DNA of 64,000 nt from Desulfurobacterium thermolithotrophum DSM 11699 (GCF_000191045.1 NC_015185.1:1356001-1420000); one strand, 5' to 3'. Positions 1-8,224 are shown, numbered from the stretch's first letter. Numbers and translations: made by a program. The notes: a model not told the origin generated them from the sequence alone.

Positions 1-1053
1 TACCCTAATACTAAAGTATATGTAGTTGCTCCTGCTAATACTGCAACTGGAGGACCAGAATTATTACAACAATTAGTATATCATCTAAGGAATAATTTAA
101 ATATTGATGCATACATATACTATGTACCATCTGATCTACCTGATCCAGTACATCCAGAATATAAACAATATAACAACCCTTATGTAAGAAAGATTGAGGA
201 CGAAAAAGAAAACTTATTAATTGTTCCTGAAGTGATAGGTGGTATAAGAGTTCTATCCAGATATTCAGAAATAAGAAAAGTGATTTGGTGGTTAAGTGTA
301 GACAACTTTTATATATCGGCAATTTTGAAATCCAAAAGAGCTTTTTTCTTTAGGAGAGTAGTAAATAAGATATCAAAGTTAATTTTAAATAAGACTCTTT
401 TTGATATAAATGAATTAACTTTGAAAAAAATAACTCATATGAACCTATTCAAATTTGATCAAGTAAGACAGGTAGATTTTCATTTAGCACAAAGCTATTA
501 TGCTATACATCACTTAGAAAGTAATGGTATTCCTAAAAACAAAATATTTTATTTGTCAGATTATCTAAATGAAAATTTTCTCAAAATTCAGACAGACTTA
601 CTTAAAAAAGAAAATATTGTTGTATACAATCCCAAAAAAGGTTTTTCTTTCACTAAGAAAATAATTAAGAATGCTCCAGGAATAAGATTTGTTCCTTTGG
701 TTAATATGACCAGACAACAAGTGATAGAAACTCTTCAAAAAGCTAAGGTATATATAGACTTTGGAAATCACCCTGGTAAAGACAGAATTCCTCGAGAGGC
801 TGCTATTTTAGGATGTTGTGTAATTACAGGAAAAAGAGGGTCTGCTAAATACTTTGAAGATGTTCCTATTTCCGAAGAATATAAATTTTATGATAAGGAA
901 GAGAATATACCCAAGATTATTAATAAAATAAAAGACTGTTTTGAAAACTTTGAAGAAAGGTATAAGGATTTTAATTATTACCGAGAAGTTATAAAAAACG
1001 AACTCCAAAAATTTTTAGAAGATTTGAAAAGTATATTTAGACGGGAGGATTAA
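1..1053 (+). CDS. Glycosyltransferase, 5' end outside window
   Basis: The reading frame is open from base 1 to a TAA at 1051-1053, so the gene starts upstream of the window. An internal GTG at 232 could be mistaken for the start, but the frame before it encodes plausible protein, including a TGGPELLQQL segment near the visible N-terminus that resembles the donor-site entry of GT-B glycosyltransferases. The C-terminal half has a GNHPGKDRIPREAAILGC stretch, which resembles the nucleotide-sugar-binding end of that fold. It heads a run of glycan genes on the same strand and is followed 2 bases later by a small gene. The sugar and acceptor cannot be told from sequence. Glycosyltransferase is likely; the family is uncertain. 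Confidence 0.7.
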   Translation, partial: YPNTKVYVVAPANTATGGPELLQQLVYHLRNNLNIDAYIYYVPSDLPDPVHPEYKQYNNPYVRKIEDEKENLLIVPEVIGGIRVLSRYSEIRKVIWWLSVDNFYISAILKSKRAFFFRRVVNKISKLILNKTLFDINELTLKKITHMNLFKFDQVRQVDFHLAQSYYAIHHLESNGIPKNKIFYLSDYLNENFLKIQTDLLKKENIVVYNPKKGFSFTKKIIKNAPGIRFVPLVNMTRQQVIETLQKAKVYIDFGNHPGKDRIPREAAILGCCVITGKRGSAKYFEDVPISEEYKFYDKEENIPKIINKIKDCFENFEERYKDFNYYREVIKNELQKFLEDLKSIFRRED

Positions 1054-1055
1054 AA

Positions 1056-1265
1056 ATGTGTAATAAAAATCAAATTATAGACTGGTTAAAAATTAATCAC
1101 CCAGAATTAAGCTGGACAAGAGCTCCTGGAGATGAACCTCCGACGGGAGTAGATAGTTTATATATTAATAGGCAAGAAGGATACGAAATAGCCGATTTAA
1201 TGTACAAGTTTTTTAAAAGTTGTTATATAAAATGTAATGATTCCAATCTTAAGAAAAAGTTATAG
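1056..1265 (+). CDS. Small hypothetical protein (69 aa)
   Basis: ATG at 1056 is preceded by a good ribosome binding site (GGGAGG, 1043-1048) that lies inside the last codons of the upstream glycosyltransferase, so the two genes are probably co-translated. The product is 69 residues with a central SWTRAPGDEPPTGVDSLYI segment and a Lys-rich tail (NLKKKL), no signal peptide and no membrane segment. I do not recognise the family. The close coupling and ribosome binding site argue that it is translated. A short open stretch in another frame follows up to about 1328, so this could be the 5' part of a decayed longer gene. Confidence 0.45.
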   Translation: MCNKNQIIDWLKINHPELSWTRAPGDEPPTGVDSLYINRQEGYEIADLMYKFFKSCYIKCNDSNLKKKL

Positions 1266-1322
1266 AAAAGGTGAAAAGGTCAAAAGAGAGGAACTACTTA
1301 AATTTTTACGGAGAGAATTTAA

Positions 1323-1553
1323 TTGTTGAAAAGAAAGAAATTCGCACATAAATATAAACTCATTATTTATTGGAGTGACGAAGATGAAAGGTTTATTGTT
1401 GAAGTTCCAGAACTTCCGGGCTGTATGGCTGACGGTATAACCTACGAAGAAGCTGTAAAGAATGCTCAACAAGTAATAGATGAGTGGATTGAAACTGCCA
1501 GAGAACTTGGAAGAAAAATTCCTAAACCAAAGGGAAGACTGATATATGCTTAA
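1323..1553 (+). CDS. HicB-like antitoxin / HicB family protein
   Basis: This 76-residue protein has the HicB fold signature: a short beta strand (YKLIIYWSDEDERFIVEVP), the ELPGCMADG motif near residues 31-39, and a helix with YEEAVKNAQQVIDEWIE. In the HicAB family HicB neutralises the HicA mRNA interferase. No HicA (a small protein with a GSHH-type motif) is visible on either side, so this is a solitary HicB-like gene, as is common in thermophiles. It lacks the C-terminal DNA-binding domain of longer HicB proteins. The start is a TTG at 1323 with a GGAGAG ribosome binding site just before it; the second TTG at 1326 is equally possible. Confidence 0.75.
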   Translation: MLKRKKFAHKYKLIIYWSDEDERFIVEVPELPGCMADGITYEEAVKNAQQVIDEWIETARELGRKIPKPKGRLIYA

Positions 1554-1569
1554 CGAGGAGCAAGGATAA

Positions 1570-2727
1570 GTGGATAAAACATATAAGAAGTATGACTTCC
1601 CAAAAGTTTATATCATCATTCTCAACTACAACGGTTGGGCTGATACGATTGAGTGTTTGGAGAGTGTATTACGAAACGATTATCCAAATTACCAAGTTAT
1701 TGTTGTGGATAACAACTCTCCAAACGATTCTATGGAATATATAAAGAAGTGGGCAGAAGGAAAGTTAGATGTATGGGTAAAACCTGACCATCCTTTAAGA
1801 CATCTTTCATTTCCTCCCGTTAAAAAACCTATTCCTTATGTTTACTATACCCGTGAAGAAGCTGAGAAAGGCGGCAATAGTGATTTGGAGAATAGTTTAA
1901 TGGTTAATTTGTTAAATGGTAAGAAAAAAGGTAATCAACCATCAGACCAATTAACTAATCAACTATTTGACAATTTGTCCAATTTTCCATTCAACCAATC
2001 ACCTATTCAGCCAGTTAACTATTCAACAAATTATCCACTAATTCTAATTCAGACTGGAGAAAATTTAGGATTTGCCGGTGGAAATAATGTAGGAATTCGA
2101 TATGCTTTATCAAAAAATGATTTTAAATATGTTTGGTTATTGAATAATGATACTGTGATCGAGAAAGATTCTTTAGTATCTGTAGTAAGGTTTTCGCGCA
2201 CAAATAACTTAGGTATAGCCGGTTCTGTGCTTTATTACTACGATAATCCTGAGAAAATTCAAGCTTATGGTGGACATATTAATAGATTTTTAGGTACAAG
2301 CTATCATATAGTGAAGAGAGAAGAGCTAAAGAAGAAACTTGATTATGTTGTAGGAGCTTCATTCTTAATAGATGAAAAACTGGTAAAAAGAATAGGATTA
2401 TTGTCAGAAGATTACTTTTTATATTATGAAGAAACGGATTATTGTTTTCAAGCAAGACAAAAAGGATTTAAATTAGGTATAAGTTTAAATTCTAAAGTCT
2501 ATCATAAAGAAGGAGGAACTTATAAGAAAAAACCGTTGTTTTTAAGGCAAATGATACATTTAAATAGGATTAAATTTTATAAAAAACATATAAATGCTTA
2601 TTGGAACATAGGATTAATACCTACTAAAATCTGTTATTTTATAAATAATTTAAGACTAAAGGTCTTGGAAATAGTAGTTTTACTTAGTAGGAACCTAATA
2701 TCTTCCCAAATAGATATTAGAAAATAG
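1570..2727 (+). CDS. GT2 family glycosyltransferase with repeat-derived insert
   Basis: The N-terminus (VYIIILNYNGWADTIECLES, then VIVVDNNSPNDS) is the standard GT-A opening of rhamnosyltransferase-like GT2 enzymes. The conserved GENLGFAGGNNVGIRYA motif follows near residue 160, then WLLNNDTVIE, which carries the metal-binding DxD-like site, and EDYFLYYEETDYCFQARQKG in the acceptor region. Together these support transfer of a sugar from a nucleotide donor to a lipid-linked or polysaccharide acceptor at the inner membrane face. About 50 residues between positions 105 and 160 are Asn/Gln/Pro/Ser-rich, are absent from the usual fold, and coincide with the 7-8 base repeat family. The start is GTG at 1570 with GAGGAGC upstream. 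Acceptor specificity is unknown. Confidence 0.88.
   Translation: MDKTYKKYDFPKVYIIILNYNGWADTIECLESVLRNDYPNYQVIVVDNNSPNDSMEYIKKWAEGKLDVWVKPDHPLRHLSFPPVKKPIPYVYYTREEAEKGGNSDLENSLMVNLLNGKKKGNQPSDQLTNQLFDNLSNFPFNQSPIQPVNYSTNYPLILIQTGENLGFAGGNNVGIRYALSKNDFKYVWLLNNDTVIEKDSLVSVVRFSRTNNLGIAGSVLYYYDNPEKIQAYGGHINRFLGTSYHIVKREELKKKLDYVVGASFLIDEKLVKRIGLLSEDYFLYYEETDYCFQARQKGFKLGISLNSKVYHKEGGTYKKKPLFLRQMIHLNRIKFYKKHINAYWNIGLIPTKICYFINNLRLKVLEIVVLLSRNLISSQIDIRK
1897..2040. repeat. Degenerate 7-8 bp repeat array inside a GT2 gene
   Basis: The stretch begins with forward units (TTAATGGTTAATTTGTTAAATGG) and continues with reverse-complement units (CAATTAACTAATCAACTATT, CCATTCAACCAATC). It is translated in frame, with no stop, as a low-complexity Asn/Gln/Pro-rich segment. 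The same units fill intergenic gaps at 5.4, 5.6, 6.3, 7.1, 8.1 and 11.6 kb. Confidence 0.8.
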
Positions 2728-2752
2728 AAAAATGGAAAACAAAAATATATGT

Positions 2753-2782
2753 GCAAAGATAGACTATCTTTGCATAGTTTTA
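2753..2782 (+). terminator. Candidate terminator hairpin
   Basis: GCAAAGATAG and CTATCTTTGC (2753-2773) are perfect reverse complements with almost no loop, so in practice the two A-T pairs at the tip open. They are followed by a T-rich tract (ATAGTTTTATTT). The hairpin lies between the GT2 gene and the next glycosyltransferase. The weak stem makes it a modest terminator at best. Confidence 0.4.
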
Positions 2783-2827
2783 TTTCTCAGGATTTGTGAG
2801 AAGATTTCTAAAGTACGAGTTTAACAG

Positions 2828-3937
2828 ATGAAAATAGCGCTTGTTCATGATTGGCTTACAACTTTAGCAGGAGCGGAAAAGGTTTTGGAAGCTATCTATG
2901 AATTATACCCTTACTTTATTTATACCCTCGTAAAAGATGAAAAGAAACTCAAAGATTCTATTTTTGAAAAAGCTGATATTAGAACCTCTTTTATTCAGAA
3001 ACTTCCTAAAGCTAAGACTAAATATAGAAACTACCTTCTGTTTTTTCCTTTAGCAATAGAACAGTTTAATTTATCTGAATATGATGTCATTATTTCTTCA
3101 TCTCATGCTGTAGCAAAAGGAGTTTTAACTAATTCTAATCAGCTTCATATATGCTATTGTCATACACCTGTAAGGTATGCATGGGATTTATATCATGAAT
3201 ATTTGAAAAAATCGGGATTATCAAAGGGCATAAAAGCTGTTATAGCTAAGCTTATTCTGCATTACATAAGAATTTGGGATGCAACCACAAGTAATAGAGT
3301 AGATTATTTTATTGCAAATTCAAGATACATTGCAAAGAGAATCAAGAAAACTTATGGACGAGAATCAACGGTTATTTATCCACCCGTAAATGTTGATAAG
3401 TTTGAGGTTTATACGCAAAAGGAAGATTTCTATCTTACTGCTTCGAGAATGGTTCCTTACAAGAAAATAGATCTAATAGTAGAAGCTTTTTCCAAAATGC
3501 CAGATAAAAAACTTGTTGTTATTGGTGATGGTCCGGATTTTGAAAAAATAAAGAAAAAGGCTGGAAAGAATGTAGAACTTTTAGGTTATCAGCCGTTTGA
3601 AGTGTTAAAGGATTATATGCAGAGAGCAAAAGCGTTTATATTTGCAGCTGAAGAAGATTTTGGAATAGTACCTGTTGAGGCTCAAGCTTGTGGTACACCC
3701 GTTATTGCCTATGGTAAAGGAGGAGTAACTGAAACAGTCATTAACGGAAAAACAGGAATATTTTTTAGAACACAAACTGTAGAAAGTTTGATTGAGGCCA
3801 TTAAAAATTTTGAGCGAAGAGAAGATATATTTGATCCTTTGGAAATAAGAAAGAATTCTGAAAAATTTAGTAAAGAAAGGTTTAAGAAAGAATTCAAGGA
3901 ATTTGTAGATAAGAAAATAGAAGAATTCTTTGGTTAG
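2828..3937 (+). CDS. GT4 family glycosyltransferase (WbaZ-like mannosyltransferase type)
   Basis: The protein has 369 residues and a two-domain GT-B layout. The N-terminus KIALVHDWLTTLAGAEKVLE is characteristic of the WbaZ-like branch of GT4. The linker HICYCHTPVRYAWDLYHEYL lies near residue 110. In the C-terminal domain, the donor-binding EEDFGIVPVEAQACGTPVIAYG segment (around residue 277) carries the EX7E-type glutamates of retaining GT4 enzymes. It probably adds mannose or a related sugar from a GDP-sugar. The manC gene 24 bases downstream supplies GDP-mannose, which fits. ATG at 2828 follows the candidate terminator at 2753. Confidence 0.9.
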   Translation: MKIALVHDWLTTLAGAEKVLEAIYELYPYFIYTLVKDEKKLKDSIFEKADIRTSFIQKLPKAKTKYRNYLLFFPLAIEQFNLSEYDVIISSSHAVAKGVLTNSNQLHICYCHTPVRYAWDLYHEYLKKSGLSKGIKAVIAKLILHYIRIWDATTSNRVDYFIANSRYIAKRIKKTYGRESTVIYPPVNVDKFEVYTQKEDFYLTASRMVPYKKIDLIVEAFSKMPDKKLVVIGDGPDFEKIKKKAGKNVELLGYQPFEVLKDYMQRAKAFIFAAEEDFGIVPVEAQACGTPVIAYGKGGVTETVINGKTGIFFRTQTVESLIEAIKNFERREDIFDPLEIRKNSEKFSKERFKKEFKEFVDKKIEEFFG

Positions 3938-3961
3938 TTAATATATATTGGAGGAAAGTTA

Positions 3962-5428
3962 ATGAAAGCAGTTATTTTAGCAGGTGGGAGTGGTACAAGG
4001 CTTTTTCCGCTGTCAAGAAAGAAATATCCTAAGCAATTTTTAAAAATCGGTGATAAAAAATCTTTGATTCAAAAAACTGTTGAAAGAAGTTTGCTTACTG
4101 TTAATCCAGAAGATTTAATCATAATAACCAATAAAGACTACCAATTCCACATCAGAAACCAACTTTCAGAACTATTTGCCAATTTAACCATTAAACCATT
4201 CAACCATTCAGCTAATCAACCATTCAACCTAATCCTCGAACCTATAGGAAGAAACACTGCTCCAGCAATAGCGTTGGCAGCAAAGTTTGCGCTTGAAAAG
4301 CTAAAAGTCCATGAAGATGAGGTTTTGTTTGTATCTCCCTCTGATCATATTATTTCACCTATAGAAAAGTTTGCTGAATATATGAAAAAAGCTGAAAAAA
4401 TAGCAAAAGAAGGATATATCGTAACTTTTGGTATTAGACCTACAAAACCAGAAACCGGTTATGGATATATAGAAAGTGATAGTGTTAGTGTTGGTGATAG
4501 TATAAGGGCTTATATAGTGAGGCAATTCCACGAAAAACCCGATTTAGAAACGGCTAAGGAGTATTTAGCAAAAGGAAATTACTACTGGAACAGTGGAATG
4601 TTTGCTTTTACTATAAGAACAATTTTTGAAGAATTTAAGAAACATGCACCTGAAATTTATGAAAAAGTAGAAAATAGGACATTTGATGAAGTTTTGGAGA
4701 ACTTTGAATCCATGCCAGATATTTCTATAGATTACGCTGTAATGGAAAAAACGGATAAAGCTGTTGTTTTGCCACTTGACATAATCTGGTCAGATGTAGG
4801 CTCATGGGATGCTTTTTATGAAGTGATGGAGAAAGATGAAAATGGAAATGTAAAAGTTGGCAATGTTATTGATATTGATACAAAAGATTCTTTGATTTTA
4901 GGTAACAAAAGAGTTGTTTCTACTATTGGAATTGAAAACTTAATGATTGTTGAAACAGATGATGTTTTATTAATCGCAAAAAAAGGAGAGGGTCAAAAGG
5001 TTAGAGAAGTTGTAAGGAAGTTAAAAGAGAATAAGGATTTTAAGCATTTAACAGAATTTCATACAACAGTTTATCGTCCATGGGGTAGTTATACAGAGCT
5101 TGAAAAAGGAGATAGATACAGAATAAAAAGGATTACTGTAAAGCCAGGGGAAGCTTTAAGTTTGCAGCTTCATTATCATAGAAGTGAGCATTGGATAGTA
5201 GTAAAGGGGACTGCAAAAGTTGTATTGGAAGATGAAAAGGGTGAACTTAAAGAGTTCTTTATTCATGAAAATGAAAGTATTTATGTTCCAAAAACAAAAA
5301 AGCATAGGCTTATTAATCCTGGAAAAGTGCCGTTAGAGATAATAGAAGTTCAGGTAGGGGAATATGTTGAAGAAGATGATATAGTTAGGTTTGATGATAG
5401 GTATTGTAGAGAGATAGAAAGTGGTTGA
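3962..5428 (+). CDS. manC: Mannose-1-phosphate guanylyltransferase / mannose-6-phosphate isomerase
   Basis: This bifunctional type II enzyme of 488 residues makes GDP-mannose from mannose-1-phosphate and GTP. The N-terminal nucleotidyltransferase opens with GGSGTRLFPLSRKKYPKQFL and carries EPIGRNTAPAIALA near residue 100 and the FHEKPD substrate motif near residue 190. The C-terminal cupin domain (YRPWGSYTELEKGDRYRIK, LQLHYHRSEHWIVVKGTAKV) is the phosphomannose isomerase part with its metal-binding histidines. Two small oddities lie within it: a repeat-derived insert at residues about 70-90 and a six-base repeat encoding SDSVSVGDS near residues 172-180. ATG 3962 is preceded by GGAGG. It feeds the mannosyltransferase-like genes upstream. 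Confidence 0.96.
   Translation: MKAVILAGGSGTRLFPLSRKKYPKQFLKIGDKKSLIQKTVERSLLTVNPEDLIIITNKDYQFHIRNQLSELFANLTIKPFNHSANQPFNLILEPIGRNTAPAIALAAKFALEKLKVHEDEVLFVSPSDHIISPIEKFAEYMKKAEKIAKEGYIVTFGIRPTKPETGYGYIESDSVSVGDSIRAYIVRQFHEKPDLETAKEYLAKGNYYWNSGMFAFTIRTIFEEFKKHAPEIYEKVENRTFDEVLENFESMPDISIDYAVMEKTDKAVVLPLDIIWSDVGSWDAFYEVMEKDENGNVKVGNVIDIDTKDSLILGNKRVVSTIGIENLMIVETDDVLLIAKKGEGQKVREVVRKLKENKDFKHLTEFHTTVYRPWGSYTELEKGDRYRIKRITVKPGEALSLQLHYHRSEHWIVVKGTAKVVLEDEKGELKEFFIHENESIYVPKTKKHRLINPGKVPLEIIEVQVGEYVEEDDIVRFDDRYCREIESG
4171..4232. repeat. Repeat array inside manC
   Basis: Reverse-orientation units (AATTTAACCATTAAACCATT, CAACCATTCAGCTAATCAAC) are read in frame. They encode an Asn/Phe/Pro-rich insert immediately before the conserved LEPIGRNTAP motif of ManC, where the family normally has only a short loop. 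Confidence 0.75.
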
Positions 5429-5466
5429 ATAGTTAAATGGTTAAATAGGTGAATGGATGAATCGAG
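5421..5466. repeat. Degenerate repeat array after manC
   Basis: The forward units GGTTGAATA, GTTAAATG, GTTAAATAG, GTGAATGGA and TGAATCGA run directly from the last codons of manC (the stop TGA is itself in a unit) to a short membrane open frame at 5467. Confidence 0.75.
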
Positions 5467-5571
5467 ATGATGGATAAAATAGTTGTTTATCTAATAGTCA
5501 TTTTGGCAATTGTTATAACTCTGTATGCTTTAGCTACACCGATTTTTGAATATGGCAAGAAGAGATCTTGA
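5467..5571 (+). CDS. Possible 34-residue single-span membrane peptide
   Basis: ATG at 5467 opens a 34-codon frame: a short N-terminus (MMDK), a strongly hydrophobic helix of about 20 residues (IVVYLIVILAIVITLYALA) and a basic tail ending GKKRS. This is the layout of a single-pass inner-membrane miniprotein. It is embedded between two arrays of the degenerate repeat, so it is the only non-repeat sequence between manC and the toxin-antitoxin genes. The ribosome binding site is weak, overlapping repeat units. I do not recognise the family, and translation is uncertain. Confidence 0.4.
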   Translation: MMDKIVVYLIVILAIVITLYALATPIFEYGKKRS

Positions 5572-5782
5572 ATGTGGAAGGCTAAAGGTAAAGGGCAAAA
5601 GGGAAGCGGTGAAGGGTGAACAGTGAAGGGTGAAGGATGAAGTGGTTGAATGAGGGAATGGTTGGATAGGTAAATAGGGGAATAGTTGAATGGGGGGATA
5701 GTGGAAAGGTGAGTTGCGGAGGTAGGAGAGGGAGAGTATATTGGAAAAGTGAAGGATAACAGGTTTTTTGCTGGAGGTGTTA
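5572..5782. repeat. Intergenic repeat array before toxin-antitoxin genes
   Basis: From about 5585 to 5715 the sequence is almost wholly repeat units of two sub-types: GTGAAGG / GTGAACAG (5610-5640) and GTTGAATG / GGTAAATAG / GGGAATAG (5643-5700). The last 60 bases carry the ribosome binding site of the following gene. No other gene is seen. Confidence 0.75.
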
Positions 5783-6001
5783 ATGTATCTGGCTGTAAGA
5801 GGAAAATATAAAAAAGGAAAAATTGAACTATTAGAAAAATTAGAAGGGATAGAAGAAGCTGATGTGCTTGTTGTGGTTTTTAAGAAAATAGAGGAAGAAG
5901 ATTTGACTGAAGAGATATTGGAAGCACTGGAGGAAGTTAAACTTATGAGAAAGGGAATACTACCGGAACGTACATGGAGAGAAGTAAGAGATGGGATTTA
6001 A
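5783..6001 (+). CDS. Putative antitoxin of a RelE-type module
   Basis: This 72-residue acidic protein has a short beta-hairpin N-terminus (YLAVRGKYKKGKIELLEKLE) reminiscent of AbrB-like or DUF104-type antitoxins, followed by a helix rich in Glu (EEEDLTEEILEALEEV) that could wrap a toxin. ATG 5783 is preferred over upstream TTG 5768 because GGAGGT at 5773-5778 is correctly spaced only for the ATG. It overlaps the toxin gene by 11 bases, the usual arrangement for translational coupling. Role is inferred mainly from that neighbour; the family call is tentative. Confidence 0.65.
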   Translation: MYLAVRGKYKKGKIELLEKLEGIEEADVLVVVFKKIEEEDLTEEILEALEEVKLMRKGILPERTWREVRDGI

Positions 6002-6341
6002 GATAGTCCCAACAACTATTTTTATAAAAAAAATTAAGAAACTAAAGAAAAAATACCCTCGTATTCTTGCCGATTTAGATACACTGGTATCGACTCTTGA
6101 GAAAGATCCAAGAAAAGGGATTCACATAGGAAAATCTTTGTACAAAATCCGTCTTAAATCTTCTGATTTAAACAAGGGAAAATCAGGTTCTTTTAGGGTT
6201 ATTTATTATGTGGTTTTTGAAGATGGAACGGTATATCTTTTGACTATTTATTTTAAAGGGAAAAGGGGAAACATTGCCTGGAAAGAAATCGAAGAATTAC
6301 TTAAAGAATTAGAAAGGGAAGCGGTGAATGGTGAACGGTGA
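5991..6341 (+). CDS. RelE/ParE family toxin
   Basis: The product of 116 residues fits the RelE fold: an N-terminal strand and helix pair with a KKIKKLKKKYPRI basic face, a middle strand YKIRLKSSDLNKGKSGSFRV, then RVIYYVVFEDGTVYLLTIYF, the central sheet with the conserved Arg preceding V-I-Y. RelE-family toxins cut ribosome-bound mRNA or block gyrase. Here mRNA cleavage is more likely from the HigB/RelE-like sheet, but the catalytic residues are not certain. The last residues (EAVNGER) are encoded by units of the degenerate repeat, so the repeat array has supplied the C-terminus and stop codon. It overlaps the antitoxin gene upstream. Confidence 0.78.
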   Translation: MGFKIVPTTIFIKKIKKLKKKYPRILADLDTLVSTLEKDPRKGIHIGKSLYKIRLKSSDLNKGKSGSFRVIYYVVFEDGTVYLLTIYFKGKRGNIAWKEIEELLKELEREAVNGER

Positions 6342-6440
6342 AGGGTGAAATGGAGAATGGTTAATTGGTTGAATTGGTGAATAGTTGAATAGGTAAATAG
6401 GGGAATAGTTGAATGGGAGAATGGGGGAATAGGGAAAAGG
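6320..6440. repeat. Intergenic repeat array
   Basis: Units GTGAATG, GTGAACG, GTGAAGG, GTGAAATGG are followed by GTTAATTG, GTTGAATTG, GTGAATA, GTTGAATAG, GTAAATAGG, GGGAATAG, GTTGAATGG. The array begins within the toxin C-terminus and ends before the Uma2 gene, with the same order of sub-types as the 5.6 kb array. Confidence 0.75.
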
Positions 6441-6489
6441 TGAGTTGCAGGAGTGGAAGATTGACCAACAGGCTTTTGTAGGAGGAGTA

Positions 6490-7113
6490 ATGGCAACGGC
6501 GGTTAAAGCTGAAAAAAAGAAGAGAAGAAAAAGTATTCCAAAAGTTCTCATATATGAGATGAGAAAGGGGAGTCCTATTTACTATAGGGACTACGATAAG
6601 GTGCTATCGGGGGAAAAGCAGCTGGAGGAAATAATGGGTAGTAGCGGTTTGCAAAGCTGGTTAATAGAGCTTATTATATGGTTCCTTCATCAAAAACTAA
6701 GTAGAAAAAAATATCAAATCCTATCCAATGAGGTCAGCTATAAATTTGTACCAAGGAGTTGGTATAACATTGATGTAGGAATATGGGAAAAAGAAAAAGT
6801 AAGACCTTATCTTGAAAAAGATAAATTGATTACTGTGGCACCAAAAGTTGTAATAGAAATAGATACAAAGGCTGACCTTAGAAAGTTTACCACTCCTCAG
6901 GACTACTTTCACCGAAAAACACAAGATCTTTTGGACCATGGCGTGGAGAGGGTAATCTGGATATTCACAAAAGATAAAAAGATATGGATAGCGGAAAAAG
7001 GGAAACCCTGGCTTATTGTTGATTGGGATTATGAGATTCCCGTTTTAGAAGGAATATCTTTTAACCTTAAAGAACTCATGAAAGAAGATGAAGAACAAAT
7101 TGAAGATAGTTGA
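6490..7113 (+). CDS. Uma2 family (DUF820) nuclease-fold protein
   Basis: Uma2 proteins carry a PD-(D/E)xK nuclease fold. Here the pattern shows as a YNIDVGIW segment (acidic first position), VVIEIDTKADLRK (E and K) and RKTQDLLDHGVERVIWIF, the characteristic Y/L-x-x-x-GV-x-x-W helix-strand. The biochemical role of the family is unknown. ATG 6490 (207 aa) is preferred to the longer TTG start at 6445 because GGAGGAG at 6481-6487 precedes it and the extension is made of repeat sequence. The N-terminus is Lys/Arg-rich (KAEKKKRRKS). The end of the gene runs into the next repeat array. Confidence 0.8.
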   Translation: MATAVKAEKKKRRKSIPKVLIYEMRKGSPIYYRDYDKVLSGEKQLEEIMGSSGLQSWLIELIIWFLHQKLSRKKYQILSNEVSYKFVPRSWYNIDVGIWEKEKVRPYLEKDKLITVAPKVVIEIDTKADLRKFTTPQDYFHRKTQDLLDHGVERVIWIFTKDKKIWIAEKGKPWLIVDWDYEIPVLEGISFNLKELMKEDEEQIEDS

Positions 7114-7165
7114 ATAGTTGAATGGGGGAATGGGTGAATAGTTAAATTGATAGAGTAAATTGAAA
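7105..7165. repeat. Intergenic repeat array before rmlA
   Basis: The units GTTGAATA, GTTGAATGG, GGGAATGG, GTGAATA and GTTAAATTG follow and overlap the stop codon of the Uma2 gene. Confidence 0.7.
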
Positions 7166-7199
7166 AAGTAAAAAAATTAAATTTTGCGAGAGAAAGGAA

Positions 7200-8072
7200 A
7201 TGAAAGCGGTTATCTTAGCTGGCGGGAGTGGTACAAGACTTTATCCGGTTACACAAGCTGTAAATAAGCATTTTCTTCCTATATACAATAAGCCTATGAT
7301 CTACTATCCTTTATCCTTAGTAATGCTTCTTGGGATTAGAGATGTTCTTTTTATTGTTAATCCTACCGATTTAGAAGATTTTCAAAAACTATTTGGGAAT
7401 GGTTCAAAGCTTGGAATGAATATAGAGTACCAAATCCAGGAAAAGCCTAATGGATTGGCAGAAGGGCTCTTGTTAGCAAAAGAGTTTATAGGGGATGATA
7501 ATATCTGCTACATGTTAGGGGATAATGTTTTCTTTGGACATGATCTTGTAAAGATTATGGTTGAAGCAAAAAGGGAGATTGAAGAAAGCGGTGGGGCTTA
7601 CGTTTTTGGTTATTATGTAAAGGATCCTGAAAGGTTTGGAATTGTTGAATTTGACGAAAACGGAAATGTAAAGTCGATAGAGGAAAAACCTAAAAAACCT
7701 AAATCCAATTTTGCCGTTGTAGGTATGTATTTTTATGACAATGAAGCTGTGGAGATAGCGAAAAACGTAAAACCGTCTGATAGGGGAGAGTTAGAGATAA
7801 CTTCTGTTAACGAGGAGTATTTAAAACGTGGAAAATTAAAGGTGAAACTTTTAGGGAGAGGATTTGCATGGTTTGATGCAGGAACTCATGATAGTTTTTT
7901 AGAGGCTGGTGAGTTTGTAGCAACGATTGAAAAGAAAACAGGACTTATGATTGGATGTATAGAGGAAATTGCCTATAGAAATGGGTGGATAGATAGAGAG
8001 CAACTTTTAAAACTTGCGTATCCTCTTAGGAAAACCGATTATGGGAAGTATTTGATGGAGTTGGGAGGTTAG
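7200..8072 (+). CDS. rmlA: Glucose-1-phosphate thymidylyltransferase
   Basis: RmlA makes dTDP-glucose from glucose-1-phosphate and dTTP, the first step to dTDP-L-rhamnose. The 290-residue product has [20 protein letters not shown] at residues 8-27, the [16 protein letters not shown] motif, [10 protein letters not shown] near 103-112 and [20 protein letters not shown] with the catalytic-region EKP. Length matches the family. It is the first of an rmlA-rmlC-rmlB-(insert)-rmlD series. GAGAGAAAGG lies directly before ATG 7200. The closing residues LMELGG run into a repeat array. Confidence 0.97.
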   Translation: MKAVILAGGSGTRLYPVTQAVNKHFLPIYNKPMIYYPLSLVMLLGIRDVLFIVNPTDLEDFQKLFGNGSKLGMNIEYQIQEKPNGLAEGLLLAKEFIGDDNICYMLGDNVFFGHDLVKIMVEAKREIEESGGAYVFGYYVKDPERFGIVEFDENGNVKSIEEKPKKPKSNFAVVGMYFYDNEAVEIAKNVKPSDRGELEITSVNEEYLKRGKLKVKLLGRGFAWFDAGTHDSFLEAGEFVATIEKKTGLMIGCIEEIAYRNGWIDREQLLKLAYPLRKTDYGKYLMELGG

Positions 8073-8205
8073 TTGAATAGGGGAATAGATAAATGGTTAA
8101 ATAGGAAAATGGATAAATGGGAGAGTTTAAAAATCCCATTTAACTACTTAACCAATTGACCATTTAACCAATTAACCATTCAACTATTTATCTACTTAAT
8201 GATTA
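8070..8205. repeat. Inverted repeat arrays forming a long hairpin
   Basis: Forward units (GTTGAATAGGGGAATAG, ATAAATGGTTAAATAGG, 8074-8128) are followed by reverse units (CCCATTTAACTACTTAACC, ATTGACCATTTAACC, ATTAACCATTCAAC, 8135-8192). Transcribed RNA could fold into an imperfect hairpin of about 50 base pairs between rmlA and rmlC. There is no T-run typical of a terminator. Confidence 0.75.
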
Positions 8206-8224
8206 AACTAAACAAGGAGAAAGG

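Noticed and set aside
1260..1322. HicA toxin upstream of the HicB-like gene
   Set aside because: The short open stretch (ending about 1328) lacks the HicA features such as the GSHH-type motif and has no start signal.
6248..6551. Minus-strand frames rich in Phe/Ser/Pro/Thr over the repeat arrays
   Set aside because: They are reverse readings of the repeat units (which lack stops in that direction) and have no start signal.
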